A stretch of DNA of 64,000 bases from Rhodopirellula sp. (GTDB lineage Bacteria > Planctomycetota > Planctomycetia > Pirellulales > Thermoguttaceae), in the NCBI GenBank assembly GCA_012728855.1, contig JAAYEH010000156.1, positions 58,366 to 122,365 on the forward strand, read 5' to 3'. Each line of letters begins with the position of its first letter. Position 1 is the stretch's first letter. Positions 45,256 to 54,098 of this stretch are shown in pieces. Position numbers and translations under genes: made by a program. The notes below the pieces were generated by a model. The model saw nothing but the letters and a program-made list of their open reading frames with translations. It searched no databases and was not told the origin of the DNA.

Positions 45256-47124
45256 TTACTTCTTGGTAACTACCGCGTAGTAGGCGCCCACTTCATTGCC
45301 GTCGGCGTCGGCGAAAACGGGCGCGAGCTGGTACGAACCGGCTTTGAGCATCGTGGTAAACGTCACTTGACGGTCGCCGGCCTGCACCGGCCTTGTTTCG
45401 AGATCGCGGTTATCGATACGCAACGTCGCCCGCACGGCGGGAATCGCGATTCCGGCATGCGCGCGGTAAGCCTTCGATCCGCCGGGCACATCGTCGCCGG
45501 GCGGCAGCGAGGCCGTGATCGGCTGGTCGGCCTCGACCGGCCAGCGGCGGAGGCTGATCTCATAGTCGCCTGGCGTCAGCACCTTCACCGCCCAATGGCC
45601 GCGATGCGCGGACCTGGGCGGATTCTTGGGCGCGGGCTGGGCCTTCTTCCCCTGGGTGGCCTTGCCGGACGCCACTGCATATCCGTCTGCCTGGCGGATG
45701 TGTTGTTGGTTCCAAGGCGGCAGGGCCTCCTGAATCCAGTCATGACCGGTGAGGCTGACCACGGGGTGCTCGGGGTGGCCGAGGTGAATCTCCGTGGTCT
45801 GGGCGAATGTCGGCTCAAGTTCGGCCCACCAGGCATCGTAGAACGCGCGCATCTTCGCCGTCTGTTCGGGGTGATCGGCAATGACGTTCTTCTGCTGACC
45901 GGGATCCGCCTTGACGTGATACAGTTCCTTGCCGTTGATCAACCGCCAGGGCCCCGACATGACGGCGGTTTGCTTCCACTGAATCGGATCGCGGACGCGC
46001 TGCGAGTCGGTCACCAGCATGCGGTCGTGAGGCCAATCGTGGAGGTCGGCGATCGGATCGAGCAAGCGGCGGATGGAAATGCCGTCGAACTTGACCGAGT
46101 CCGGCTTCTTAGCGCCGGCGATCTCCAGCAGCGTCGGCACGATGTCCACAGCGTGGCAGAGCGTCTCGTTGACGTGTTTCCGGTTCCAGCCGGCTGCGGG
46201 CCAGTGAGCGATAAACGGGACGCGATGGCCGCCGTCGTACTCGCTCCCCTTCGCACCGCGCATCCCGGCGTTGAAGATCCTCGCGCCGGTGGCTGTGCCG
46301 TTGTCGGTCGTAAAGACAAACAGCGTGTTCTGCTCGATGCCCAGTTCTCGCAGCAGTTCGCGGGTGGCGCCGACGTTGTCGTCGACATTGGTGATCATGC
46401 CGAAGAAGGCGGCGATGGCCGGCGGCTGGTCCGCATACATGTCGAGATACTTCTGCGGCGCGTGCAAGGGTCCGTGAGGAGCGTTGGTCGCGACGTAGGC
46501 GAAGAATGGCCGCCTATTTGCCGCCTGCTCCCGAATGAAACGGTGAGCCTGTTCGAAAAAAACGTCGGTGCAGAAGCCTTCGGCTGGGACGATCTTGCCG
46601 TCATGGAAGTAACGGCCTTCGAAGTAGGCGTTGTCCCACACGTCGGGCGTCTGGCCCACGCCGCCGCCGCCGTGGCGGTAGACTTCGGTAAAACCGCGGT
46701 CCTCGGCGCGGTAGGGGAAATTATCGCCCAGGTGCCATTTGCCGAAGTGGCCGGTAGCGTAGCCGGCGTCCTTGAGCATTTGTGCGACGGTGACCTCGTT
46801 TTCGCGCAGCATCGAGCGGCCGTTCACCGTGTGCCAGACGCCGGTGCGATCGGTCCAGTGCCCCGTGAGCAACGCGGCCCGCGTGGGCGAGCAGGTCGGG
46901 GCTACATGATAGTCGGTGAGGCATGACGAATCGGCCGCGAGCGTGTCAATGTGCGGAGTTCTGATGATTGGGTTACCGGTGTGGCCGAGATCGCCATAGC
47001 CCTGGTCGTCCGTCATGATGAAGACGATGTTCGGCCGTGACGGCTCAGCCCCGGCCACGAACTTGCCGGAGACGAAAGAGCATACGGCAGACACTGCAAT
47101 GATTAGTAGCGATAGCCGATTCAT
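45256..47124 (-). CDS. exported arylsulfatase (CSPTR motif) with C-terminal beta domain
   Basis: The 622-aa protein has signal peptide MNRLSLLIIAVSAVCSFVSG and PNIVFIMTDDQGYGDLGHTG. Cys78 lies in TCSPTRAALLTG, then GKWHLGDNFPYRAEDRGF, NAPHGPLHAP and TTDNGTATGARIFNAGMRG. A C-terminal module of about 150 residues (GHWAVKVLTPGDYEISLRRW ... FADADGNEVGAYYAVVTKK) follows; such beta-rich additions are common in planctomycete arylsulfatases. It is the first gene of the sulfatase run; the 147-base gaps on each side are empty. Confidence 0.92.
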   Translation of the reverse strand: MNRLSLLIIAVSAVCSFVSGKFVAGAEPSRPNIVFIMTDDQGYGDLGHTGNPIIRTPHIDTLAADSSCLTDYHVAPTCSPTRAALLTGHWTDRTGVWHTVNGRSMLRENEVTVAQMLKDAGYATGHFGKWHLGDNFPYRAEDRGFTEVYRHGGGGVGQTPDVWDNAYFEGRYFHDGKIVPAEGFCTDVFFEQAHRFIREQAANRRPFFAYVATNAPHGPLHAPQKYLDMYADQPPAIAAFFGMITNVDDNVGATRELLRELGIEQNTLFVFTTDNGTATGARIFNAGMRGAKGSEYDGGHRVPFIAHWPAAGWNRKHVNETLCHAVDIVPTLLEIAGAKKPDSVKFDGISIRRLLDPIADLHDWPHDRMLVTDSQRVRDPIQWKQTAVMSGPWRLINGKELYHVKADPGQQKNVIADHPEQTAKMRAFYDAWWAELEPTFAQTTEIHLGHPEHPVVSLTGHDWIQEALPPWNQQHIRQADGYAVASGKATQGKKAQPAPKNPPRSAHRGHWAVKVLTPGDYEISLRRWPVEADQPITASLPPGDDVPGGSKAYRAHAGIAIPAVRATLRIDNRDLETRPVQAGDRQVTFTTMLKAGSYQLAPVFADADGNEVGAYYAVVTKK

Positions 47125-47271
47125 GAGATGGATTCCTTTGGGGTTGATGTCCAGTATTCAGGCGATGTCGGCGCTCGGCTCCCCTCGGCGATGCACTGTC
47201 GCCCTGACCTCGCTGCCTGCATCATTTGATCCACACGCGTCGGTGAACACGTAGGATACACGTAGTGTTGG

Positions 47272-47771
47272 TTACTCGGTTAGCGGAATCGCCGGCATGT
47301 CCTGGTGGGGTGCAGTGTCCGCCTCGTGGTCCTTCATCATCGCCAGCAGCCGCTCGACGATCTCTGGATGTTGCTCCGCAACGTTGTACGCCTCGGAGAT
47401 ATCGCGCTGAACGTGGTACAGTTCCGGCTTGTCCGGGACGACTGCGCGGCCGTAGTTGATCGGCTTGCGCATCTTCACGTGCAGTTTCCAGGGCCTGGAC
47501 CGCACCGCGTGCAATTCGGCTCGCGTCCAGTAGAACATTTCCTGGCGCGGGCTGCCACTCTTGCCCAGTAATACCGGCGACAGGTCTTAGCTGTCGAGTT
47601 TGCGGTCCTTCGGAAACGCGGTGCCGGTCAATGCCGCGAACGTCGCCATCAGGTCCAGTGTCGAACCGAGGTCCGTCACGACGGCAGGCTGGACGGTTCC
47701 CGGCCATCAGAAGATCATCGGCACGCGCTGGCCGCCTTCAAAGGTGATTCCTTTTCCCGCACGTAGCGGAT
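47272..47771 (-). pseudogene. 3' arylsulfatase fragment with two in-frame stops
   Basis: The minus strand reads PLRAGKGITFEGGQRVPMIF, stop, WPGTVQPAVVTDLGSTLD...FPKDRKLDS, stop, DLSPVLLGKSGSPRQEMFYW, then a complete sulfatase C-terminus ending APHQDMPAIPLTE. The stops are TGA at 47709-47707 (Trp in relatives) and TAA at 47589-47587. The N-terminal two-thirds, including the active Cys, are missing and replaced abruptly by topoisomerase sequence at about 47771. This is a dead gene and probably once a sixth member of the sulfatase cluster. Confidence 0.75.
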
Positions 47772-48296
47772 CCGCGTGCCGTTGATGCCCACGATCCAGT
47801 CGGCCTCACTTCGGCAGCGGGCCGCGGCATAGAGCCGATCGTACTCGCTGCCTGCTCGCATGCGCCGTAGCGCCTCGCGGATGGTTGACGGAGTCAACGA
47901 GTTGAGCCACAACCGCCGAAACGGCTTCCCTTCGCACCCGGTCATGGCCAGGATGTAGCGGAAGATCAATTCGCCTTCCCGGCCCGCGTCGGTGGCACAG
48001 ACGGTTTCCTCGGCACTGCGGAACAACCGCTTGATGACGTTGAACTGCTGGCGCGACGACGAAGCCTGGATCACTTTCAACTCGAACCGCTCCGGGATAA
48101 ACGGCAGCACATCGAGCGACCATCGCTTCAGTGCCGGGTCGTAGTCCTCCGGTTCCTTCAGCTCGACCAGATGTCCATAGGCCCAGGTAACCTGGTATCC
48201 GCTCCCTTCCATGTAACCGTCGTGCCGCGTCCGAGCCCCCACGATGGCCGCGATCTCGCGCGTGACCGAAGGCTTTTCGGCGAGGATGACTTTCAC
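47772..48296 (-). pseudogene. topB: 5' fragment of DNA topoisomerase III (TopB)
   Basis: About 175 residues of the Toprim domain and beginning of the core remain. The Toprim signatures are KVILAEKPSVTREIAAIVGA and ATDAGREGELIFRYI, then RLWLNSLTPSTIREALRRMR and RSEADWIVGINGTR. The frame then enters the sulfatase fragment and stops at 47715. A full TopB is about 600-900 residues and needs the catalytic Tyr, which is lost, so the product would be inactive. The GTG at 48296 begins the normal N-terminus. TopB is often carried by conjugative and plasmid elements, which suits the mobile debris around it. The region 48297-48584 shows no gene. Confidence 0.75.
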
Positions 48297-48596
48297 GAGC
48301 GGACCTGTTGCTGGGGACTGACGGCTTGACGGATGGGGGCCTGTTCCTCCTCATAATAATGTACAGGCCAGTTCTGGCGGCAAGTCCGTTTCCAGCACCT
48401 AGCGGGAAGATGAGCCACTTTCCGCGAGACGACTCCACGAACCGTCTCGCGGAAGCGGTAACGGACTGACTGGCGGAACAATGGCAATATCGTGAGGAGA
48501 CGATCGGTTGCCGCGGTTGCAATCGTGCGTCTCGTTTCATATAGTCACTTGTAGGGCGATATTCGCCGTAATACTGGTAATCGCATGAGGCTCAGC

Positions 48597-48935
48597 ATGC
48601 CAAGGAGAATCGGCGAACTCGAGACCCGTTCTATCCGTCGAAAACGGCGTGCGCCAACCGATAAGGAGAAAGCAGTTGGCACGGCGTTGTCCGAGTGGTT
48701 CACCGAGAATGGGGCCGAATGCATCGGGCAAACCGAACTATCGAAGGGGCGGTGGACGACAACGTGGCGAACCCCGTTCGGTTGTCTGATTGTGACAACG
48801 GTGGATAATCGAATTGCTGCAATCGCCGCCCAGATACCGCACGACGAGCCCGGCGCTATGTTGAATCGGTTGACGGCCTGGGCATCGGCTGCCTGGCATC
48901 ATGATGCCAGGCGTGCGTCGCACAAGGCGAAATGA
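48597..48935 (+). CDS. small hypothetical protein
   Basis: The 112-aa protein is of no recognised family. It starts MPRRIGELETRSIRRKRRAP and then reads EKAVGTALSEWFTENGAECI, FGCLIVTTVDNRIAAIAAQI and LTAWASAAWHH. It is soluble, with a basic N-terminus and an alternating beta/alpha look. The ATG at 48597 has GAGG 6 bases upstream, better than the ATG at 48585. It is flanked by pseudogenes on both sides and could be intact or another remnant. Confidence 0.4.
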   Translation: MPRRIGELETRSIRRKRRAPTDKEKAVGTALSEWFTENGAECIGQTELSKGRWTTTWRTPFGCLIVTTVDNRIAAIAAQIPHDEPGAMLNRLTAWASAAWHHDARRASHKAK

Positions 48936-49011
48936 TGTGATGCAGCGAGATTGGCCTGAATCATGCCCCCCGTCCCATTGAAAACCACCGAAGTTTTCTC
49001 AAACGATCGGC

Positions 49012-49347
49012 GGCATGGGCAGTAATGAAATCCGCAGTTTCCGACAGATCCCCGGCGTTCGCATCGTTGCGCTCTGCGACGTCGATGATGCTAATCTCGG
49101 CCCAGGGGTCGAAGGCTTTCAGAAGCGCAACGATACGGTCGCCGCCTACCACGATGTTCGCAAGCTCCTGGATAGCAGGGAAGTCGAGGCGGTCGTGGTC
49201 ACCACTCCCAATCACTGGCACGCGCTGGTGACGAGACTCACTTTCAATCCGGAGACGGAGCGTTATGTCGGCGAGTTCAGCCAGGCAGCAAACCAACCGA
49301 TCTCTCGGCAGTACCGTGCGCTGTTTGTCGTGCCGGAAAAGGTATGA
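49012..49347 (+). pseudogene. Gfo/Idh/MocA oxidoreductase with internal deletion
   Basis: The frame opens GMGSNEIRSFRQIPGVRIVA, the Rossmann start of a Gfo/Idh/MocA dehydrogenase, and continues LCDVDDANLGPGVEGF and VVVTTPNHWHAL. It then jumps directly to a C-terminal end, RLTFNPETERYVGEFSQAAN...YRALFVVPEKV. Relatives have about 300 residues between these points, so the middle (substrate domain) is deleted at about 49228. The TAT signal expected before the Rossmann fold is also missing. The joint is in frame, so a 110-residue product is possible but non-functional. Confidence 0.7.
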
Positions 49348-49357
49348 TCGCAGCCGA

Positions 49358-49612
49358 TCATCTCGGGAATTGCCGTAGCGCCCGACCAAGAAGGGAGTGC
49401 GGGTGATCGAGACGTCGAACGCCCCCTACATCGCCAAGCCAATACAGGCACATGCGGAGGTCGAAAACCGGTTTGTCTCCAGCGGGTTCATCGAGGTACG
49501 GAAGAAACATCCCTTGCCTCCGCAGACTGCCGCTTCGGAGTAGCAGGAAGGCATCGCAACCAGCGAGCAGAAACAGGGTACACAGAAAGAGGGGTAGGTG
49601 TCGGGTCATCAC
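49358..49612 (-). pseudogene. short fragment with signal/lipobox-type N-terminus
   Basis: The 84-residue frame starts MTRHLPLFLCTLFLLAGCDA, a signal peptide with a lipobox-like LAGC, similar in type to the sulfatase signal at 40700. The remainder (FLPYLDEPAGDKPVFDLRMC then LYWLGDVGGVRRLDHPH) matches no family I know. It reads as a signal peptide attached to an unrelated or shifted sequence. Sequence between 49613 and 49750 holds nothing recognisable. Confidence 0.25.
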
Positions 49613-49749
49613 AGTCTCCTTTTGGTTAGAATTTTGGACTACCAGCGACTATTGGCTGGTGTCCGCTAGATGGCCGTGGAGCAAAACTTGTTCAGCCCGA
49701 GATGTGGCAGGGCCGATCCTTTCCAAGAACCATTACAGGCGGCGTTCTT

Positions 49750-49990
49750 TACAAGAATCCAAAAAAGAAAGCCTTTCGCAACTCGTTATTGCAAAAGGCT
49801 TTAGTCGAGTGGGCGATACTGGACTCGAAGAACCCCAAGAAAAACCGAGAGAAACGGGGTTTTCCGAGAGTGCCGACGCAGAATCCGACGCAGTTGGCGC
49901 GCAGCCGGCGGAACTGGCCATTGTCTGCAACGCATGGCCGCACCTGACGCAGTCCGTCCGAAAGGCAATACTGGGTCTGATTCGAGAAGC
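49750..49990 (+). pseudogene. C-terminal tail remnant of an integrase-type ORF
   Basis: In one frame the sequence reads VIAKGFSRVGDTGLEEPQEK, then GFSESADAESDAVGAQPAEL and NAWPHLTQSVRKAILGLIRE. The VGDTGLE-type segment followed by an AWPxLxxxxRxAIL helix is typical of the ends of planctomycete site-specific integrase ORFs as I recall them. No catalytic Arg/His/Tyr region is present. It joins the rhamnosidase fragment at 49991. Confidence 0.35.
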
Positions 49991-51016
49991 TACCCCGCCG
50001 GCCGGTTTCCCGGGGCGTTCAACTGGACTGTCGAGTGGGGCGCAGCAGCCGTGCTGTTGCCGTGGCAGCAATATCAGTGGACGGGCGACGTGCAGGTGCT
50101 GTGCGACAACTTCGACATGATGCGGCGGTTTACGGATTACATCCAGACGGAAGCCCAGGACGGCCTTGCTCCCGGTGGGCTCGGCGACTGGTACGATTAC
50201 GGCCACGGCCATCCGCCTGGACCGTCGCGGTTCACGCCGACGCAACTGTCGGCCACGGCCACCTGGGCTCTGTGTGCGCTGCACGTTTCCTGCGCGGCGG
50301 AAGTCCTGGGGCGGCCGGATGACGCCCGCTGCTATCGTGAACTGCACGCCCGGATCGCGTCCGATTTCCAACGGCACTTTCGTGATCCGGCCACCGGCAC
50401 GCTGAAACACACGGACAGTCCGCAGTGCGCGAACGCAATGGCCTTGTGCGCCGAGCTCGTGCCGACGACGGACCGGCTCCCGTTGGTTGCAGAAATCACC
50501 ACCGACCTGGAGAAACGCGACTGGCAGCAGACGCAGGGCGACGTCGGCCACGTGTATTTTGTCCGCACGTTGGCTGAAGCCGGCCGCTCAGACGTGCTGC
50601 ACCGCGTTTACGCCCGCGACGGTCTGGGCAGCTACGGCGGCATCTTGAAGAAAGGCTTGACCGCGCTGCCGGAGACCTGGGACGCCATGATGGACGGGTC
50701 GCAGTCACTGAACCATTGCATGTTGGGGCACGTGCTCGAATGGTACTACGGCTACGTCGCCGGCATCCGGCAGAAACCGGGAGCCGTGGGCTGGAAAGAA
50801 ATCGTCATCGCACCGCAACCCGGCCCGCTGACCAAAGCCGAGGCGGCCTTGACGACTCCGGCTGGCCGCATCCTCAGCCGCTGGCGAATCCAGGACGGCA
50901 CGTTCCATCTGACGACCGATATCCCCGCCGGAACTGCCGCAACCGCGATCTTGCCTTCCGGCGCCACCAAGCCTTTGCGCACCGGCCTGAACCACCTCGC
51001 CGAACCTTGGAAATAG
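49991..51016 (+). pseudogene. 5'-truncated alpha-L-rhamnosidase (GH78-like)
   Basis: Homology starts YPAGRFPGAFNWTVEWGAAA and continues through the (alpha/alpha)6 barrel of GH78: YQWTGDVQVLCDNFDMMRRF, LGDWYDYGHGHPPGPSRFTP, AGRSDVLHRVYARDGLGSYG, ETWDAMMDGSQSLNHCMLGH. The C-terminal beta domain is complete (PAGRILSRWRIQDGTFHL). The first about 500-600 residues, with the N-terminal beta domains and the first part of the barrel, are missing and replaced by the integrase-like tail. A frame opens at an ATG 49934, but that part is not rhamnosidase. It is probably inactive. Confidence 0.75.
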
Positions 51017-51090
51017 GGGAGACCCGCCGTGCAACTACGGCACTAGCATCTCGATCAGTTTCCTGCCTCTTTCACTGGAAAGGCAAAACG

Positions 51091-52212
51091 ATGCTCCCTC
51101 GCATTCGCGCAATACAAATCGTACTAGCTGGACTGGCTTGCATGATCTGCACCTTGGCCGAGTGCGCCGATCCGCTTATCAAGACAGTCAAGCCGGACGG
51201 CGCACCCAATCGAGCGGCCTGGATGGCCCAGTCGGGTTTCGGGGTCATGACGCATTACTTGATTTCTCCACAAGGCAACTCGCTGGCCGAGAAGACCGCC
51301 GACCTCAACCGCATCGTCGACGCCTTTGACGTCGAAGCTTATGCGAAGCAGATCGATGAAACGCAGGCCGACTGGGTGATCTTCACGCTGTGCCAAGGCA
51401 CGGGGTTCCTTTCCAGCCGTTGCGAATTCCTCGACAAGTTGGAGGCCGGATACACACCCAAGCGGGATCTGATCCCCGAAATCGGCCGCGAGCTCCACGA
51501 ACGGGGCAAACGTCTGATCATCTATTTGCCCGGCGCACACACGGGGGCGGATCCGAACGTCAAACGCATCCTTGGACGCGGAGGTGATGGCTACGCCGAC
51601 CGCCACAACGCGTTCGTCCGTGATTACTCCCAGAGGCTGGGCAGATCTTGCGATGGTTGGTGGTTCGACAGTTGCGGCCAGCAAGACAATACCGCCTGGG
51701 AAAAGGAAATGGCTGCTTGCCGGGCCGGGAACCCCGACTCGGTAGTCGCATTCAGTGGTGCCGAATTCTGCGCATCCGGCGGGAATCTAAAACCTGTCTG
51801 CCCGATCGAGGACTACCATGCGGGCGAAATCCATTTGCTGGAAGACGGACGGATCCGCACGGACTTCATCTGGCCGCCAGGCGAGGGTATTGTCATTTCG
51901 GCTGATGCCAAGCTGCGCAAGGCAGGCCAAGCGGCGCAGTACTACCTGCCCGATTCCCAGTTCATCGGTAATGTGCAGTGGCACTGCCTCTTGCCTATCG
52001 ATCTTACGTTCAATCCGGCCGTGCCCAACCAGTACTGTCACTACACCGACAAGGAACTCTTCCTGTTCGTTGACCGGGTCAAGTCCGTGGGCGGGGCTGT
52101 CACGATCAATGTGCCGATTGACCTTACGAATGGGCATATTCCGCAAGACTCGCACGCCCAGTTGGTTCGCCTGGGACGGCACCTGAAGAGCGATCGCGAC
52201 CACCGCAAGTAA
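51091..52212 (+). CDS. exported GH29-like (alpha-L-fucosidase-type) protein
   Basis: The 373-aa protein has signal peptide MLPRIRAIQIVLAGLACMIC. The catalytic-type TIM barrel follows: AWMAQSGFGVMTHYLISPQG, DWVIFTLCQGTGFLSSRCEF, LIPEIGRELHERGKRLIIYL, and CDGWWFDSCGQQ, where the fucosidase nucleophile Asp sits in the WWFDSC segment. It ends GHIPQDSHAQLVRLGRHLK. The protein is shorter than typical GH29 (about 450-600) and lacks the C-terminal beta domain. The start ATG follows GGAAAGGCAAAACG. Probably acts on fucose or a related deoxysugar of an external glycan; substrate not proven. Confidence 0.72.
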   Translation: MLPRIRAIQIVLAGLACMICTLAECADPLIKTVKPDGAPNRAAWMAQSGFGVMTHYLISPQGNSLAEKTADLNRIVDAFDVEAYAKQIDETQADWVIFTLCQGTGFLSSRCEFLDKLEAGYTPKRDLIPEIGRELHERGKRLIIYLPGAHTGADPNVKRILGRGGDGYADRHNAFVRDYSQRLGRSCDGWWFDSCGQQDNTAWEKEMAACRAGNPDSVVAFSGAEFCASGGNLKPVCPIEDYHAGEIHLLEDGRIRTDFIWPPGEGIVISADAKLRKAGQAAQYYLPDSQFIGNVQWHCLLPIDLTFNPAVPNQYCHYTDKELFLFVDRVKSVGGAVTINVPIDLTNGHIPQDSHAQLVRLGRHLKSDRDHRK

Positions 52213-52249
52213 ACGGCACGCCTCGTTCGAGCCTAAGAAAGGGCATCCG

Positions 52250-52438
52250 ATGAGAAACACAACTCGCAGCGTGAGCGTGCTCACACTGCTCCTGCTCTCC
52301 GGTCCGCTCGCGGCAGCGCAACAGGAGCAAGCCCTGGGCGGGGTCTCCTACGCGGCGGGCGACTGGCCGGTGAGCGGTCTTGGCAACCATCGCGCGGTGC
52401 ATGACCAGCGGCGAGTGGAAGGGCGGATATCGGTGTAG
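52250..52438 (+). pseudogene. truncated exported protein (62 residues)
   Basis: A signal peptide MRNTTRSVSVLTLLLLSGPL is followed by only about 40 residues (LGGVSYAAGDWPVSGLGNHR AVHDQ...), after which the frame stops. The fragment GDWPxSGLGNHRAV looks like the start of a secreted carbohydrate-active protein. It is a 5' remnant. A ribosome site (AAGAAAGGG) precedes the ATG. Confidence 0.4.
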
Positions 52439-52471
52439 AAAGACGATTGCCATGATCGAGGAGATTCAAAC

Positions 52472-54091
52472 ATGGGACTGAAGCTGGCAGTGAGCATCGC
52501 CTGGATTTGGGGAACTTCGGCTGCGGTTTCGGCAGGTGAAGTGGTTTCAGGCCGTGAGGCGGCGAAGCCGGCGGCCGCAACGAATCTGGCTTCGGTCGTC
52601 GTAGACGACTTTTCCGATGGCAACTTCACTCACAATCCCTCCTGGGCCGTGCAGTCCGGCACCTTCGAGGTCCGCAATGGGGAATTGGCGTTCGGCACGG
52701 AAAATGACGCCGCCATCGACCTGGACTTCGGCAAGGTCGCCTGGAAAACGCCGCTGAAGGCCCGGCTGAAACTCCGGCAGACGAACGCCTCCGGAAAAGC
52801 CAGCTTCCTGTTTGGCCTGGCCTTGACCGAATGCGTGATCCGCGCCGTTGCCCGGCTCTACCACCTTCACCGCCTCTTCGGCCCCGCGCCCACGCCCGAG
52901 GTCGAACTGGAGCGGAAACTCCGCGGCGTGCGGGTGTTTCCCCATGCGGGGTTCGTTCATCACCGGCACGCGCGCGGGCAGACCTCGCTATCGTGGCGAA
53001 ACTCGGTCATGGCTCTGCCGATGCCCCGCGACGGCCTCTACGCCGTTGCCCCCAGCAGCGACACTTGGCTTGGCAGGCCGAAGGTGAAGGACCGCGCGAT
53101 CAGCGAGCATCAGGTGAGTGTGAACGTCGCACAGGTGGATCAGGGCTTTGCCGCCGCTCTGGTCATGGACCGCTGCCAGGAGTCGCTGCGTCAACTGGTG
53201 CTCGTGGCCAGTCTGCCCGACGGCCGCGTGCTCTCCTGGGAACGCTTCGTAGCCAAAGAAGACCTCATTCTCGAATCGCTCGACCAAGGCTTTCTGCAAA
53301 TCACCAACGAGAGCTTTCCACTGCTGGGCTCCAAGGCGCGGGGGCTGCGCACGCTCTATGGCCCCGCCGGCAAGACCGACTACAAAGGATGGCTCGGCAA
53401 GTCCGCCAGCGACGACATCGTGGATCGGCTCGGCCGCCCTGATTGGCTGAACGTTGATGATCGGATGGGCATACGGTTTGTGGGTCCGGGAGAAACGATT
53501 TACCACAACCGCCATTACCACCCGCGCTACCGCGCGATTGCCGACGATTTGGTCCTCTCGCGGCTGGAACGCCCGCAGGCGCTAAAGACCGGCGAAGCGA
53601 CGGTCGCACTCGCCGCCCTGCTGATCCCGGAACAAAACCACGAGGACACCGTGCGAAGCGAGCTGCGCATTCTGACCGGCCCGGGCGACACGGTTTGCCT
53701 GGCGACCAGCGGATACCTGGCGGCCGCCAATTTCGCTGCGTCGGGAGGCGTCACCCTGTTCCGCGGCCGAAGGCCGGGACTCCTTGACGTCTACGCCGGG
53801 ACCACCATCCTGGTCAGCGGCGACGACCTTGAGATGCATATGCCGCTGGCTGGCCGCAGCGCACAATGGTTTGGAGCGACGGCTACACTCCGCGTGGACG
53901 GCGACGTACGCGTGGAGGCCAATGCCGCCGGCGCAACCTACGTGACCAACCTGGGCAAGCAGGTTGCCAATGTTGAGATTATCGGCCCGTCTGACGCCGG
54001 CGAAAAGCAATCGCTGCAGCCCGGCGAGGTCAAAGCGTTCTCCACACAGAACGGATTTCCGGAGCCGGTGCAACCCTCGCAAAGAAGATAG
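52472..54091 (+). CDS. chimeric exported protein: LamG/DUF1080-like start joined to a beta-sandwich/lyase-like body
   Basis: The 539-aa protein has signal MGLKLAVSIAWIWGTSAAVS. Then comes a short LamG-like start (VVVDDFSDGNFTHNPSWAVQ...FLFGLAL), which breaks off around residue 120. The frame continues with ARLYHLHRLFGPAPTPEVEL, LRGVRVFPHAGFVHHRHARG, QTSLSWRNSVMALPMPRDGL and a beta-rich C-terminus (ATLRVDGDVRVEANAAGATY). The second part resembles heparinase/lyase-type C-terminal sandwiches but was not assigned. The change of style at about 52830 suggests an in-frame joint. It ends 8 bases before the GH92 gene, so it is co-transcribed. Confidence 0.6.
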   Translation: MGLKLAVSIAWIWGTSAAVSAGEVVSGREAAKPAAATNLASVVVDDFSDGNFTHNPSWAVQSGTFEVRNGELAFGTENDAAIDLDFGKVAWKTPLKARLKLRQTNASGKASFLFGLALTECVIRAVARLYHLHRLFGPAPTPEVELERKLRGVRVFPHAGFVHHRHARGQTSLSWRNSVMALPMPRDGLYAVAPSSDTWLGRPKVKDRAISEHQVSVNVAQVDQGFAAALVMDRCQESLRQLVLVASLPDGRVLSWERFVAKEDLILESLDQGFLQITNESFPLLGSKARGLRTLYGPAGKTDYKGWLGKSASDDIVDRLGRPDWLNVDDRMGIRFVGPGETIYHNRHYHPRYRAIADDLVLSRLERPQALKTGEATVALAALLIPEQNHEDTVRSELRILTGPGDTVCLATSGYLAAANFAASGGVTLFRGRRPGLLDVYAGTTILVSGDDLEMHMPLAGRSAQWFGATATLRVDGDVRVEANAAGATYVTNLGKQVANVEIIGPSDAGEKQSLQPGEVKAFSTQNGFPEPVQPSQRR

Positions 54092-54098
54092 GCGCATC

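Noticed and set aside
45151..46926. Plus-strand frame of about 590 codons opposite the arylsulfatase gene
   Set aside because: The opposite strand encodes a complete sulfatase with signal peptide and CSPTR site.
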